A DNA stretch of 9,135 nt, taken from Gemmatimonadota bacterium (GTDB lineage: Bacteria; Gemmatimonadota; Gemmatimonadetes; Gemmatimonadales; GWC2-71-9). A program made the translations under genes and the position numbers. The notes beneath the pieces are model-generated. The model ran no database searches. It was given only the letters and a program-made list of their open reading frames with translations, and was not told where the DNA came from. Every line of letters begins with the position of its first letter. The stretch's first letter is position 1. Below, piece by piece: positions 1-6,939 of this stretch. The DNA is taken from the NCBI GenBank assembly GCA_003220955.1, contig QHTW01000190.1, forward strand, positions 1-9,135, in the 5' to 3' direction.

Positions 1-473
1 ATGCGATGGGCATCTTCACCGCGTTTCTGAACGACAAATCGGTGAAGCTGGTCGGTGTCGAAGCGGCAGGAGAGGGAATCCAGACGCAGAAGCACGCCGC
101 GACGCTCGGCGCGGGTCGTCCCGGCGTCTTTCACGGCAGCATGAGCTACCTGTTACAGAACGCTGATGGGCAGGTGCAGCCCGCGCACAGCGTCTCGGCC
201 GGTCTCGATTATCCCGGCGTGGGCCCCGAGCATGCTTACCTGAAGGACACGGGGCGCGTATTGTATGAAGCCGTGACGGACCGGGAGGCCCTGGACGCCT
301 TCGCCGCCCTCTCGCGTTTGGAAGGCATCCTCCCGGCGCTCGAGAGCGCCCACGCCATCGCCTGGGTCATGCAGGCGAAGCGAGCCTCTGACGAACTCAT
401 CCTGATCAACCTGAGCGGCCGCGGCGACAAGGACGTCGCCATGGTTGCCGAGCTTACGGGAGCAGCGCTCTGA
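1..473 (+). CDS. trpB: Tryptophan synthase beta chain, C-terminal part (partial at window start)
   Basis: TrpB is the PLP enzyme that condenses indole with L-serine to make tryptophan, in an alpha2-beta2 complex with TrpA. The frame is open from base 1 and enters within the glycine-rich PLP-phosphate loop (SNAMG, canonical GGGSNAxG), so about the last 157 of roughly 400 residues are present. Diagnostic stretches are GVEAAG, HGSMSYLLQ, the block QPAHSVSAGLDYPGVGPEH, ESAHAI, and the C-terminal LSGRGDKD, whose serine contacts the PLP ring nitrogen in characterised enzymes. The stop is TGA at 471-473. Nothing in the visible part looks damaged. The next gene follows at once or overlaps, depending on its start. 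Its partner trpA lies about 3.2 kb downstream, separated by two signalling-type genes, which is unusual because trpB and trpA are normally adjacent. The 5' end lies outside the window. Confidence 0.97.
   Translation, partial: AMGIFTAFLNDKSVKLVGVEAAGEGIQTQKHAATLGAGRPGVFHGSMSYLLQNADGQVQPAHSVSAGLDYPGVGPEHAYLKDTGRVLYEAVTDREALDAFAALSRLEGILPALESAHAIAWVMQAKRASDELILINLSGRGDKDVAMVAELTGAAL
459..462 (+). promoter_or_regulatory. Candidate Shine-Dalgarno GGAG inside the end of trpB
   Basis: GGAG sits seven bases before a CTG codon at 470-472. That codon overlaps the trpB stop as CTGA and is in frame with the following HEAT-repeat gene. The spacing is ideal for initiation, which makes the CTG a credible though unusual start. 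A rival site is GGAGG at 523-527, five bases before an in-frame ATG at 533. Confidence 0.4.
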
Positions 474-520
474 CGAATCCCGCGTCCCAAATCCCCGAGC
501 TGGCCCTCCCGCCGTCACAG

Positions 521-2203
521 GTGGAGGAGCTGATGCAAGTCATCAGCAAAGGGATGCGGGCGACGCAGTTATACCTGCCGAACAATCCCGTTTACCAGCG
601 CGCCGTCGACAACATCCGCACCGCCTTCCGGCAGATCTGGCAGGCGACCGACGACTTGATCTTCGACATCGGCGAAACGGAATTGCGGTGGGAAGATCAC
701 GCGGTGTACAGCCAGGATCAGCGCAACGAGAGCATCGCGTGGACGCTGTTCAAGGACGGTGTCAGGTCACTCTCGTTCAAGCCCGGAGTCGAGGACGCCG
801 AAATCGTGCGCTTCCTCTCCGTGCTGCAGCAGGCGAAGAACCTGCAGGCGGACGCACCCGACGATCTCCTGACGCTGCTCTGGGCTGAAGACTTCCAGTT
901 CGTCACCTATACCTTCCGCGAGCTGGCGAGTGAGAACGCGGTGCCGATCGAGCGCAGCGAGAAGGACGCGCCCACGATCGGCGGCGGCGGCGGCGGGACC
1001 CCGGGCGGCGATGGCGGCTCCCCTGATGCCACGACGGTCCGCCGACAGGTAGAGGAAGAGGCGCCGCCCAAGCGCGAAGGACTGGTGTCGATCGACGACT
1101 TCGATACGACACTGTATTTCCTCGACGACAAGGAGATCGAGTATCTCCACAAGGAAGTCGAGCGCGAATACGCGCAGGACCTGCGCGGCAACGTGCTCGC
1201 GATGTTGTTCGATCTGCTCGAGCTGCAGACCTACGGCACGGTCCGCGCCGAGTTGATCTCTATCGTCGAAAACTTCATTCCGTATCTGCTGGGCGCCGGT
1301 GATTTCCGCTCCGTCGCATTGATCCTACGGGAATGCAAAGTCATCCTGCAGCGGGCCCGCGAGCTGATTCCCGAACATCGGCAGATCATGGAAGCGCTGC
1401 CGGCGCGACTCTCCCAGCCCGACGCGCTGTCACAGCTGCTGCAGTCACTCGATGAGGCGACCAGCCACCCGAGCGAGGACGAGCTGAGCGACCTGTTCGG
1501 CGAGCTGCGCGCCGACGCGCTCGGGACGCTGATGGGCTGGTTGCCGAAGCTGTCGAACGAGCGCGTCAAGAGCCTCGTGCAAAACGCCGCCGAACGCTTG
1601 GCGCAGGCCAACGCGGCGGAAGTACTGAAGGCACTGGGAAGCGCCGATCCGACCGTGCAGCTGGAGATGGTGCGGCTCGCCGGCCGGCTCAAGCTGCCGG
1701 GTGCACCGGACGGGATGGGTCCGCTGCTCGAGCGCGGTGAACGCGAGCTGAAGCTGGCTGTCGTCGAAGCGCTGACCACGATCGGAAGCCCCAGCGCAAT
1801 GCGGCTCCTGGAGAAGGCGATTGACGATCAGGAACGCGACGTCCGCATCACGGCGGTCAAGTTCCTCGGCCAACGCGGGCATCGGAACGCGTTTCCGCGC
1901 ATCGAGGCGGCGGTGACGGGCAACAAGCTCAAGGACGCCGATCTGACGGAGAAGATGGCGTTTTTCGAGGCGTATGGGGCCCTGGCGGGAGAGGCGGGGA
2001 TCCCCACCCTCGAGAAGCTGCTCGTCGCGAAGGGCGGCCTCCTCGGCCGCAAAGGGGATCCCGAGACACGCGCGTGCGCGGCGATGGCCCTTGGCAAGAT
2101 TCGGACACCCGCGGCGCGCGAGGTTTTGCAGAAGGTGACGCAGGATAAGGAACCGCTCGTACGCAACGCCGTCAGCCGCGCGCTGCGCGAGGTGGGATCG
2201 TGA
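521..2203 (+). CDS. HEAT-repeat protein with an N-terminal domain shared with the downstream HD-GYP protein
   Basis: Function unknown; probably a soluble scaffold or regulatory protein. From the GTG at 521 it has 560 residues. Residues 1-130 form an alpha/beta domain with LYLPNNPVYQRAV near 17-29 and VRSLSFKPGVEDAEIVRFL near 81-99; the neighbouring HD-GYP protein has a matching domain. Residues 154-168 are a Gly/Pro linker. Residues 190-365 look helical. From about 367 to the end there are roughly five HEAT-type helical repeats, for example ERDVRITAVKFLGQRG and EPLVRNAVSRALREVG. There is no signal peptide or membrane segment and no recognisable catalytic motif. The start is uncertain: GTG 521 has no obvious ribosome site, ATG 533 has GGAGG five bases upstream, and CTG 470 has GGAG seven bases upstream and would add 17 plausible residues. 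The 3' end overlaps the next gene by GTGA, implying translational coupling. Confidence 0.85.
   Translation: MEELMQVISKGMRATQLYLPNNPVYQRAVDNIRTAFRQIWQATDDLIFDIGETELRWEDHAVYSQDQRNESIAWTLFKDGVRSLSFKPGVEDAEIVRFLSVLQQAKNLQADAPDDLLTLLWAEDFQFVTYTFRELASENAVPIERSEKDAPTIGGGGGGTPGGDGGSPDATTVRRQVEEEAPPKREGLVSIDDFDTTLYFLDDKEIEYLHKEVEREYAQDLRGNVLAMLFDLLELQTYGTVRAELISIVENFIPYLLGAGDFRSVALILRECKVILQRARELIPEHRQIMEALPARLSQPDALSQLLQSLDEATSHPSEDELSDLFGELRADALGTLMGWLPKLSNERVKSLVQNAAERLAQANAAEVLKALGSADPTVQLEMVRLAGRLKLPGAPDGMGPLLERGERELKLAVVEALTTIGSPSAMRLLEKAIDDQERDVRITAVKFLGQRGHRNAFPRIEAAVTGNKLKDADLTEKMAFFEAYGALAGEAGIPTLEKLLVAKGGLLGRKGDPETRACAAMALGKIRTPAAREVLQKVTQDKEPLVRNAVSRALREVGS
980..1024 (+). repeat. GGC-codon run encoding a Gly/Pro-rich linker
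   Basis: Five GGC codons and one GGG (980-997) are followed by further glycine, proline and serine codons. They encode an uncharged flexible linker between the N-terminal domain and the helical region of the HEAT-repeat protein. The triplet run could vary in length between strains without breaking the frame. Confidence 0.6.
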
Positions 2204-2772
2204 CCGCGCCCGGCGACAAACGGCCCTCGATGATGGAAACCGTCCAGACGACGGACGGCTTCCTCCGCCACGCCGGCCGCGACTTCCTCGTCGTGCTCTA
2301 CACGGCGTTCCGGTCGCTCAAACTCTATCCCATCGAGAACCAGCAGGTGCAGAAGGCGCTGGACGACCTCGCCGCAACGACGAAGCAGCTCCTGGACGTC
2401 GAGCGCGAGCTCGAAGTCCGGCTCCAGGGCGAATTCATTTTCGTCAACTCGACGCGGCTGCGGCTCGACCTCGACAACTACGCCTCGTTTTCGCACATCC
2501 TGAACGTCCTGCAACAGTGCGGCATCGGTGCGATGCGGCTCGACGAAGGGGTGGATCGCAGGCAGCTGCAGGTGTTCGTCTCGCTGCTGCTCGCCTACGC
2601 CGCCAAGGAAGCCAACCCCAACAAGCTGTTCGAGCTGTCGCAGAAGCTCAGCGACGGTGGCGTGTCGCACATCAGCGTCGAGCCGCCGCTCGAAGTCGAA
2701 GAGGATGTCGAGGGGAGGAAGAACGGCAGAAGGAAGCGGCGAAGCGGACGTACGCGCGCTCGGTGGCGGTGA
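2200..2772 (+). CDS. HD-GYP-type protein, N-terminal segment up to the frame break
   Basis: This is the first part of a split gene. The GTG start overlaps the upstream TGA as GTGA. Residues 25-160 repeat the domain seen at the N-terminus of the HEAT-repeat protein: LYPIENQQVQKAL at 42-54 and IGAMRLDEGVDRRQLQVFV further on, with no membrane segment or signal peptide. Reading is convincing to about residue 172 (base 2715). After that the frame gives an Arg-rich tail (NGRRKRRSGRTRARWR) and stops with TGA at 2770-2772. That tail looks like out-of-frame translation, because the frame one base back gives a natural helix (EEERQKEAAK) leading straight into the HD-GYP domain. I read this as the N-terminal third of one protein of about 491 residues, not a separate 190-residue protein. 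The role of the N-terminal domain is unknown; sensing or dimerisation is a guess. Confidence 0.75.
   Translation: MTAPGDKRPSMMETVQTTDGFLRHAGRDFLVVLYTAFRSLKLYPIENQQVQKALDDLAATTKQLLDVERELEVRLQGEFIFVNSTRLRLDLDNYASFSHILNVLQQCGIGAMRLDEGVDRRQLQVFVSLLLAYAAKEANPNKLFELSQKLSDGGVSHISVEPPLEVEEDVEGRKNGRRKRRSGRTRARWR
2712..2715 (+). other. Frame break (-1) in the HD-GYP gene at a GGGG run
   Basis: Coding sense passes from one frame to the -1 frame at this four-G run. One extra G (five instead of four) would restore a continuous product reading EDVEGEEERQKEAAK. The run would allow a P-site GGG codon to slip back onto GGG, but the next codon re-pairs poorly (AGG to GAG), so it is not a classical slippery heptamer. 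AGGA at 2702-2705 is only six bases upstream, closer than is usual for a stimulatory site. A sequencing or assembly indel, or a real mutation, is the simplest reading. Confidence 0.75.
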
Positions 2773-3674
2773 CCAAGGAGGTCATCAACAGCATCCGCAT
2801 GGGTCGCACCGCCAATGTGAAGAAGGTGAAGCGCGCGGTGCAGGCGATCGTGGATCAGGTGTTGAACAACGAGTCGTCTCTGGTCGGGCTGACCACATTG
2901 CGCGACTACGACGAATACACGTTCACGCACTCGGTGAACGTCTGTATCTTCTCCGTGGCGCTGGGACGCAAGCTCGGGCTCACCAAGCTGCAGCTCTACG
3001 ACCTCGGCATGGCGGCGTTGTTTCACGACGTCGGGAAGTCACGGGTGCCGCTGGAAGTCCTGAATAAGGAAGGGGGCCTGACCGAGGAGGAATGGCGGAT
3101 CATGCAGGCCCATCCCTGGCTGGGGGTGTTGACGCTGTTTGGGCTGCGCGGCTATGGCGAAATCCCGTACCGCGGCATGGTCGTGGCCTACGAGCACCAC
3201 ATGAAAATCGACCTGACCGGTTATCCGAAGTCGATCCGCAACCGGCAACTCTCGATCTACTCCAAGGTCATCGCGGTGGCCGACGGGTTCGACGCGGCGA
3301 CGAGCCGCCGTGTGTATCAGACCGTGCCGATCCAGCCGGATCAAGTGCTCAAAGAGATGTGGGAGAATCCGCGACGCGGGTATGACGCGGTCGTGGTGAA
3401 GGCCTTTATCAACCTGATCGGGATTTACCCGGTAGGCACCTGCGTCATTCTCGACACCTACGAAGTTGCGCTCGTGCACACCGCGAACCCCGACGTTGCT
3501 CACGTCCACCGGCCGGTGGTGCGCCTGGTCACCACGCCGGACGGCGCGCTGCTGACCCCCGGAACAATCGTCGATCTCTCGGAGAAGGACGCGAACGGGA
3601 GTTATCCTCGCACCATCGTCAAGGTCACCGACCCTGTCAAATACGGGATCAACGTTAGCGACTACTTTGTCTGA
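2769..3674 (+). CDS. HD-GYP-type phosphohydrolase domain, C-terminal segment after the frame break
   Basis: HD-GYP proteins typically hydrolyse cyclic di-GMP using a two- or three-metal site in the cytoplasm. Sensible coding in this frame starts at base 2715. The given start is a GTG that overlaps the TGA of the upstream segment as GTGA and could serve if this half is made alone. Expected metal ligands are present (numbered on the joined protein): H in FTHSVN (about 244), HD in LFHDVGK (276-277), H in QAHPW (305), HH in YEHHMK (333-334) and D in VADGFD (362). The GYP motif is present as DLTGYP, lacking the usual glycine after Asp. After the domain comes IGIYPVGTCVILDT and a beta-rich tail seen in this protein type. 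Substrate and activity are inferred from the motifs only. The gene runs 8 bases into trpA. Confidence 0.85.
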   Translation: MTKEVINSIRMGRTANVKKVKRAVQAIVDQVLNNESSLVGLTTLRDYDEYTFTHSVNVCIFSVALGRKLGLTKLQLYDLGMAALFHDVGKSRVPLEVLNKEGGLTEEEWRIMQAHPWLGVLTLFGLRGYGEIPYRGMVVAYEHHMKIDLTGYPKSIRNRQLSIYSKVIAVADGFDAATSRRVYQTVPIQPDQVLKEMWENPRRGYDAVVVKAFINLIGIYPVGTCVILDTYEVALVHTANPDVAHVHRPVVRLVTTPDGALLTPGTIVDLSEKDANGSYPRTIVKVTDPVKYGINVSDYFV

Positions 3675-4449
3675 GAATGCGTCCCCCATTGCGGCGCGGT
3701 GGCGGGCGCTCGGCAAATCGCGAGCGCTGATTCCGTACCTGACCGCCGGTTTTCCCACCTTCGCTGCGTCGCTCGACGCGATCCAGTCCGTCGCGAGCGC
3801 CGGCGCGGACTTCATCGAAGTGGGTGTACCGTTTTCGGATCCGTTGGCCGACGGTCCTACGATTCAACGCACGACGCAGACGGCGCTGGAGCACGGAATG
3901 ACCGTCCCGCGCGTGCTGGAATTGGTCCGCAAGGCCGACGCTCCCGTGCCCGTCATCATCATGACGTATCTGAATCCGGTTCTCGCCTACGGTGCGCAGC
4001 GCTTTGCGCAGGATGCGCGCGAGGCTGGGGCAGCCGGCGTGTTGCTCACCGATCTCCCCGCCGGCGCCGATCCTGCCGTCGAACAGGCGGTCACGGGCAG
4101 CTCGCTCGCGCTCATTCGCCTGGTCGCTCCGACTACCGACGATGCCCGGCTCAAGGGCGCCCTCGCCGGCGCCAGCGGCTTCGTGTACCTGATCTCGCGG
4201 CTCGGCGTCACGGGCGCGCGCGACACAATGCCGCCCGATCTTGACGCGCAGGTGCTCCGCGTTCGCGCCGCCACGCGCCTCCCGGTGGCCGTTGGATTCG
4301 GGATCGGCACGCCGGCGCAGGCGGCCGCGGCCGCGCGTTCGGCAGATGGGGTGGTGGTGGGAAGCGCGCTGATGGATGCGCTGGCGAGGGACGGCCTCTC
4401 GGGTGTGCAGCGATTGACCCGCGAGCTGGCCGCGGCGGTGCACGGATGA
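3667..4449 (+). CDS. trpA: Tryptophan synthase alpha chain
   Basis: TrpA cleaves indole-3-glycerol phosphate to indole and glyceraldehyde-3-phosphate and channels the indole to TrpB. The product has 260 residues, close to the family norm of about 265. Catalytic Glu51 lies in FIEVGVPFSDP and Asp62 in LADGP, matching Glu49 and Asp60 of the Salmonella enzyme. The flexible loop RLGVTGAR and the phosphate-binding GFGIGTP and VVGSAL segments are intact. The start is TTG at 3667-3669, overlapping the HD-GYP gene by 8 bases. No in-frame ATG or GTG lies between it and the first conserved strand (IPYLTAGFP), so TTG is the only reasonable choice; no strong ribosome site is visible and coupling to the upstream gene is likely. 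The end overlaps the next gene as ATGA. Confidence 0.96.
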   Translation: MSENASPIAARWRALGKSRALIPYLTAGFPTFAASLDAIQSVASAGADFIEVGVPFSDPLADGPTIQRTTQTALEHGMTVPRVLELVRKADAPVPVIIMTYLNPVLAYGAQRFAQDAREAGAAGVLLTDLPAGADPAVEQAVTGSSLALIRLVAPTTDDARLKGALAGASGFVYLISRLGVTGARDTMPPDLDAQVLRVRAATRLPVAVGFGIGTPAQAAAAARSADGVVVGSALMDALARDGLSGVQRLTRELAAAVHG

Positions 4450-6533
4450 CGGTCGCGCGTTTCGTCGGGGTCTACAGCCAGGCCCTTGCGTGGGCCGGCA
4501 TTGCGCTGCTCATCGCCGTCCTCGGCGCCGATCACCGCTGGTTGGGACAGATCCCCGAGATCATCGTGCTCTTCGGCGCCGCCGTGGCGCTGCGCGGCTT
4601 GTCAGTCCCCCTGAGCAAGTACTCCTATCTCAACCAGACCGCTCTCGTGGGGCTCGCCGGCAGCCTGCTCGTCGGCGTGCCCGCAACCGCCCTGGCCATC
4701 GCCGGGGCCACGACCGTCACCGATTCGGTGTGGCAACGCAAGCCGCTGCGCGTTGCCTGGATCAATCTGGGCCGCGAAGTCATCACGCTGGTCGCGGCCT
4801 ACGGCGTGTATGCCGCGTCATTGACCTGGCTCGACATGCCGAATGGCGCGCCGGTTCTGAGCATCGAGCTCCTGCCCGCGCTCGCGGGGTATGCGCTCGC
4901 ATATTTCGTGTTCGGCCGGGTGCTGTTCTACTTCACGCTCATCATCCGCGCCAAGCTCGAGCCGGCCGAGCGGCTGATGATCGTGCGCTACGAGGTGATC
5001 GCCTACGCGGCGACCCTGCTGGCCGCGACCATCTTCGTCGGCGCGGTGGTCGCCTGGTCGCTCGGCGCCTGGCTCCTCGTGGGCCTCGTGCTCACGTTCC
5101 TCGGCCTGCTGCTGAAGCAGATGATCGAAGAGGCGATCTCCGCCGAGGAGCTGAACAAGATCCACGCCATGGAAGCCGTCATCACAGCCAACATCAGCCT
5201 CGAAGACTCGTTCCAGCGAATCGAGCGCCTTGCCAACCGCCTCGTGGATTGGGGCGACTTCCGTATCTACCGCCTCCACGATGGCCAATTGACCCTCGTG
5301 CACCGCTCGACACGGGGGCGGCAGGGGCGCGGTGAACCGTCGCCGGACACGAAGCACCTCCGCAACGAGGTGGCGACGCACGGCGAGACCGTTGTTATCG
5401 ACGATGTCACTCGTGACAAGCGCGTCGCGGACGCGCCGCTCGACGTGCAGAGCCTCGTGATCGTGCCGCTTAAGTTCGGCGATCAGATCATCGGGACGCT
5501 GGAGCTCGAGCACCACAAGAAGCACTGCTACCGGCGCCAGGACATCCTGACGATCACGACCTTCGCGAGCCAGCTCGCCACCGCCGTGCACATCACCGAC
5601 TTGCGCCGGCCGCTCGTCGAAACGGTCGAGCGCATGACCCGCCAGCTCGCCACCATCGCGCAGACGGCCGAGGCGTTGAAGAGCGTGGCGTCGGCGGTGG
5701 CGCAATCGACCGGGGTCATTCGGGAGGGCGTGCGCCGCGAGGAAGGCGAGGTCTCCGGCGGCCTCGAGGCCACCGAAAGCCTCTCGCAGGTCTCGCGCCG
5801 CGTGTCCGATGACGGCGCCGGCGCAGCGCGTGCCTCGACCGCGGCGAGCGACGTCGCCAGCCGCAACCGCACGCAGATTCGCGAGGCCATCGAGCGCCTG
5901 GTCGCGCTGAAGGCGTTCGTGGGGGAAAGCTCGAGCAAGGTGCAGCAGCTCGGTCAGACGAGCCGGCGGATTACGGGGTTCATTGCGTCGATCCGCGAGC
6001 TCGCCGACATGACCAATCTCCTCTCGCTGAACGCGGCGATCGAGGCCGCACGCGCCGGCAAGCACGGCAAGGGATTCGCCGTCGTCGCCGACGAGGTGCG
6101 CCGGCTGGCCGAGCAGAGCGCCAACGCCGCGGCCGAGGCCGGCGAGCTGGTTCAGGACATTCACACTCAGGTCGGCGAAGTCGTGGAGCAAATGCGCCGC
6201 GGCCAGGTGAACGTCGGTGACGTCGAGGAGCTGTCGGCCGCCGCGCTCGAAGCCCTGGACGCCATCGTCGTCGCGACCGCGGAAGCGACCGCCCACGCGG
6301 GACGCATCACCGCCGCCGCGGGAGAGCAGAATCAGGCGTTCGCGCGCCTGCGCGAGCGCATCAACGCGGTGGCCAGCATCGCCGGGCAGAACCGCGCCCA
6401 GGCCGACGACGTGGCTACCCGCGCCGTGCAGGCCGCCGAAGGGCTCACCGATCTCGAGCGCGCCACGCGTGACCTGGAGCAGGTGGCGACGATGTTGCGC
6501 GACTTGACGCGAGGTTTTGCCAACGTCAATTGA
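4446..6533 (+). CDS. Membrane GAF-domain methyl-accepting chemotaxis-type receptor
   Basis: A 695-residue sensor-type protein. Residues 10-223 hold about seven hydrophobic segments (roughly 12-28, 36-52, 65-89, 112-129, 142-167, 184-204, 206-223) with short loops, resembling the multi-helix input modules of membrane HD-GYP and GGDEF proteins more than a classical periplasmic ligand domain. A short helix (224-245) leads to a GAF domain at about 250-385 (DWGDFRIYRL, VQSLVIVPLKFGDQIIGTLE). Residues 400-690 form the long Ala/Glu-rich coiled coil of the MCP signalling domain; its hairpin tip contains NLLSLNAAIEAARAG and GFAVVADEVRRLAEQSA near 523-560, the surface that binds CheA and CheW. There is no HAMP domain and no C-terminal CheR-docking pentapeptide. 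No che gene is in the window. The ATG overlaps the trpA stop as ATGA. The ligand is unknown. Confidence 0.9.
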   Translation: MTVARFVGVYSQALAWAGIALLIAVLGADHRWLGQIPEIIVLFGAAVALRGLSVPLSKYSYLNQTALVGLAGSLLVGVPATALAIAGATTVTDSVWQRKPLRVAWINLGREVITLVAAYGVYAASLTWLDMPNGAPVLSIELLPALAGYALAYFVFGRVLFYFTLIIRAKLEPAERLMIVRYEVIAYAATLLAATIFVGAVVAWSLGAWLLVGLVLTFLGLLLKQMIEEAISAEELNKIHAMEAVITANISLEDSFQRIERLANRLVDWGDFRIYRLHDGQLTLVHRSTRGRQGRGEPSPDTKHLRNEVATHGETVVIDDVTRDKRVADAPLDVQSLVIVPLKFGDQIIGTLELEHHKKHCYRRQDILTITTFASQLATAVHITDLRRPLVETVERMTRQLATIAQTAEALKSVASAVAQSTGVIREGVRREEGEVSGGLEATESLSQVSRRVSDDGAGAARASTAASDVASRNRTQIREAIERLVALKAFVGESSSKVQQLGQTSRRITGFIASIRELADMTNLLSLNAAIEAARAGKHGKGFAVVADEVRRLAEQSANAAAEAGELVQDIHTQVGEVVEQMRRGQVNVGDVEELSAAALEALDAIVVATAEATAHAGRITAAAGEQNQAFARLRERINAVASIAGQNRAQADDVATRAVQAAEGLTDLERATRDLEQVATMLRDLTRGFANVN

Positions 6534-6939
6534 AAGAGCCTACGTGGCGCTCGGGTCCAACGTAGGCGATCGCGCGGCGCACCTGGCTCACGCGCGGTCC
6601 CGGCTCGGCGCGCTCCCCGGCACGCGGCTCGTCGCCGCATCGCGCGTCGAGGAGACGGCCCCGATCGGACCGATTGCGCAGCCGCCGTATTTGAACCAGA
6701 TGGTGGTGCTCGAAACGTCGTTGAGCCCGGCCGAGCTGCTGGCGTATTGCATCACGATCGAGGCGGAGCGGGGCAGGGAACGCGGCGCGCGGTGGGGACC
6801 GCGGACCCTCGATCTCGATATCGTTCGCTACGGCACGCGCTCCGTGCGGGAGCCCGGGCTGACGATCCCCCATCCCGAGCTGCCCAACCGCGATTTCTGG
6901 CAGCGGGAAATCGCCGAGCTGGAAGGGGAACATGTCTAG
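6517..6939 (+). CDS. folK: 2-amino-4-hydroxy-6-hydroxymethyldihydropteridine pyrophosphokinase (HPPK)
   Basis: FolK transfers pyrophosphate from ATP to 6-hydroxymethyl-7,8-dihydropterin, the step before dihydropteroate synthase in folate synthesis. Seen here: YVALGSNVGDR at the N-terminus, PIGPIAQPPYLNQMV for pterin binding, the RWGPRTLDLDI block with Mg-binding Asp99 and Asp101, and IPHPELPNRDFW. At 140 residues it is shorter than the E. coli enzyme (about 159), but all core motifs are present. The start is uncertain. TTG at 6517 overlaps the receptor gene by 17 bases and gives a full first beta-strand. A GTG at 6544 would cut into that strand, and an ATT at 6529 would be a rare start. The 3' end overlaps panB by 8 bases. 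Its product feeds the folate pool that PanB draws on. Confidence 0.95.
   Translation: MPTSIERAYVALGSNVGDRAAHLAHARSRLGALPGTRLVAASRVEETAPIGPIAQPPYLNQMVVLETSLSPAELLAYCITIEAERGRERGARWGPRTLDLDIVRYGTRSVREPGLTIPHPELPNRDFWQREIAELEGEHV
6921..6928 (+). promoter_or_regulatory. Ribosome binding site of panB inside folK
   Basis: GGAAGGGG lies just before the panB ATG at 6932, with AAGG five bases away. It is purine-rich and supports ATG 6932 as the start even though this places the start inside the last codons of folK. Confidence 0.6.

Noticed and set aside
1828..2670. 280-codon minus-strand frame across the HEAT/HD-GYP junction
   Set aside because: No recognisable motif, composition of a shadow frame, and it crosses a well-supported GTGA junction on the other strand.
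2517..2714. Upstream extension of the HD-GYP C-terminal frame to an ATG at 2517
   Set aside because: The extension reads as an Arg/Ala-rich out-of-frame product, while the other frame there encodes the convincing N-terminal domain. Sensible coding in this frame begins near 2715.
2705..2720. Classical programmed -1 frameshift site
   Set aside because: No X XXY YYZ heptamer that re-pairs in both sites, the upstream AGGA is too close, and I see no clear downstream stem. Kept only as a weak alternative to an indel.
4818..6296. Long open frame (492 codons) on the minus strand
   Set aside because: It lies wholly over the receptor gene, whose GAF and MCP motifs are unmistakable. Its own product is an Arg/His/Gly-rich sequence typical of antisense frames in GC-rich DNA.
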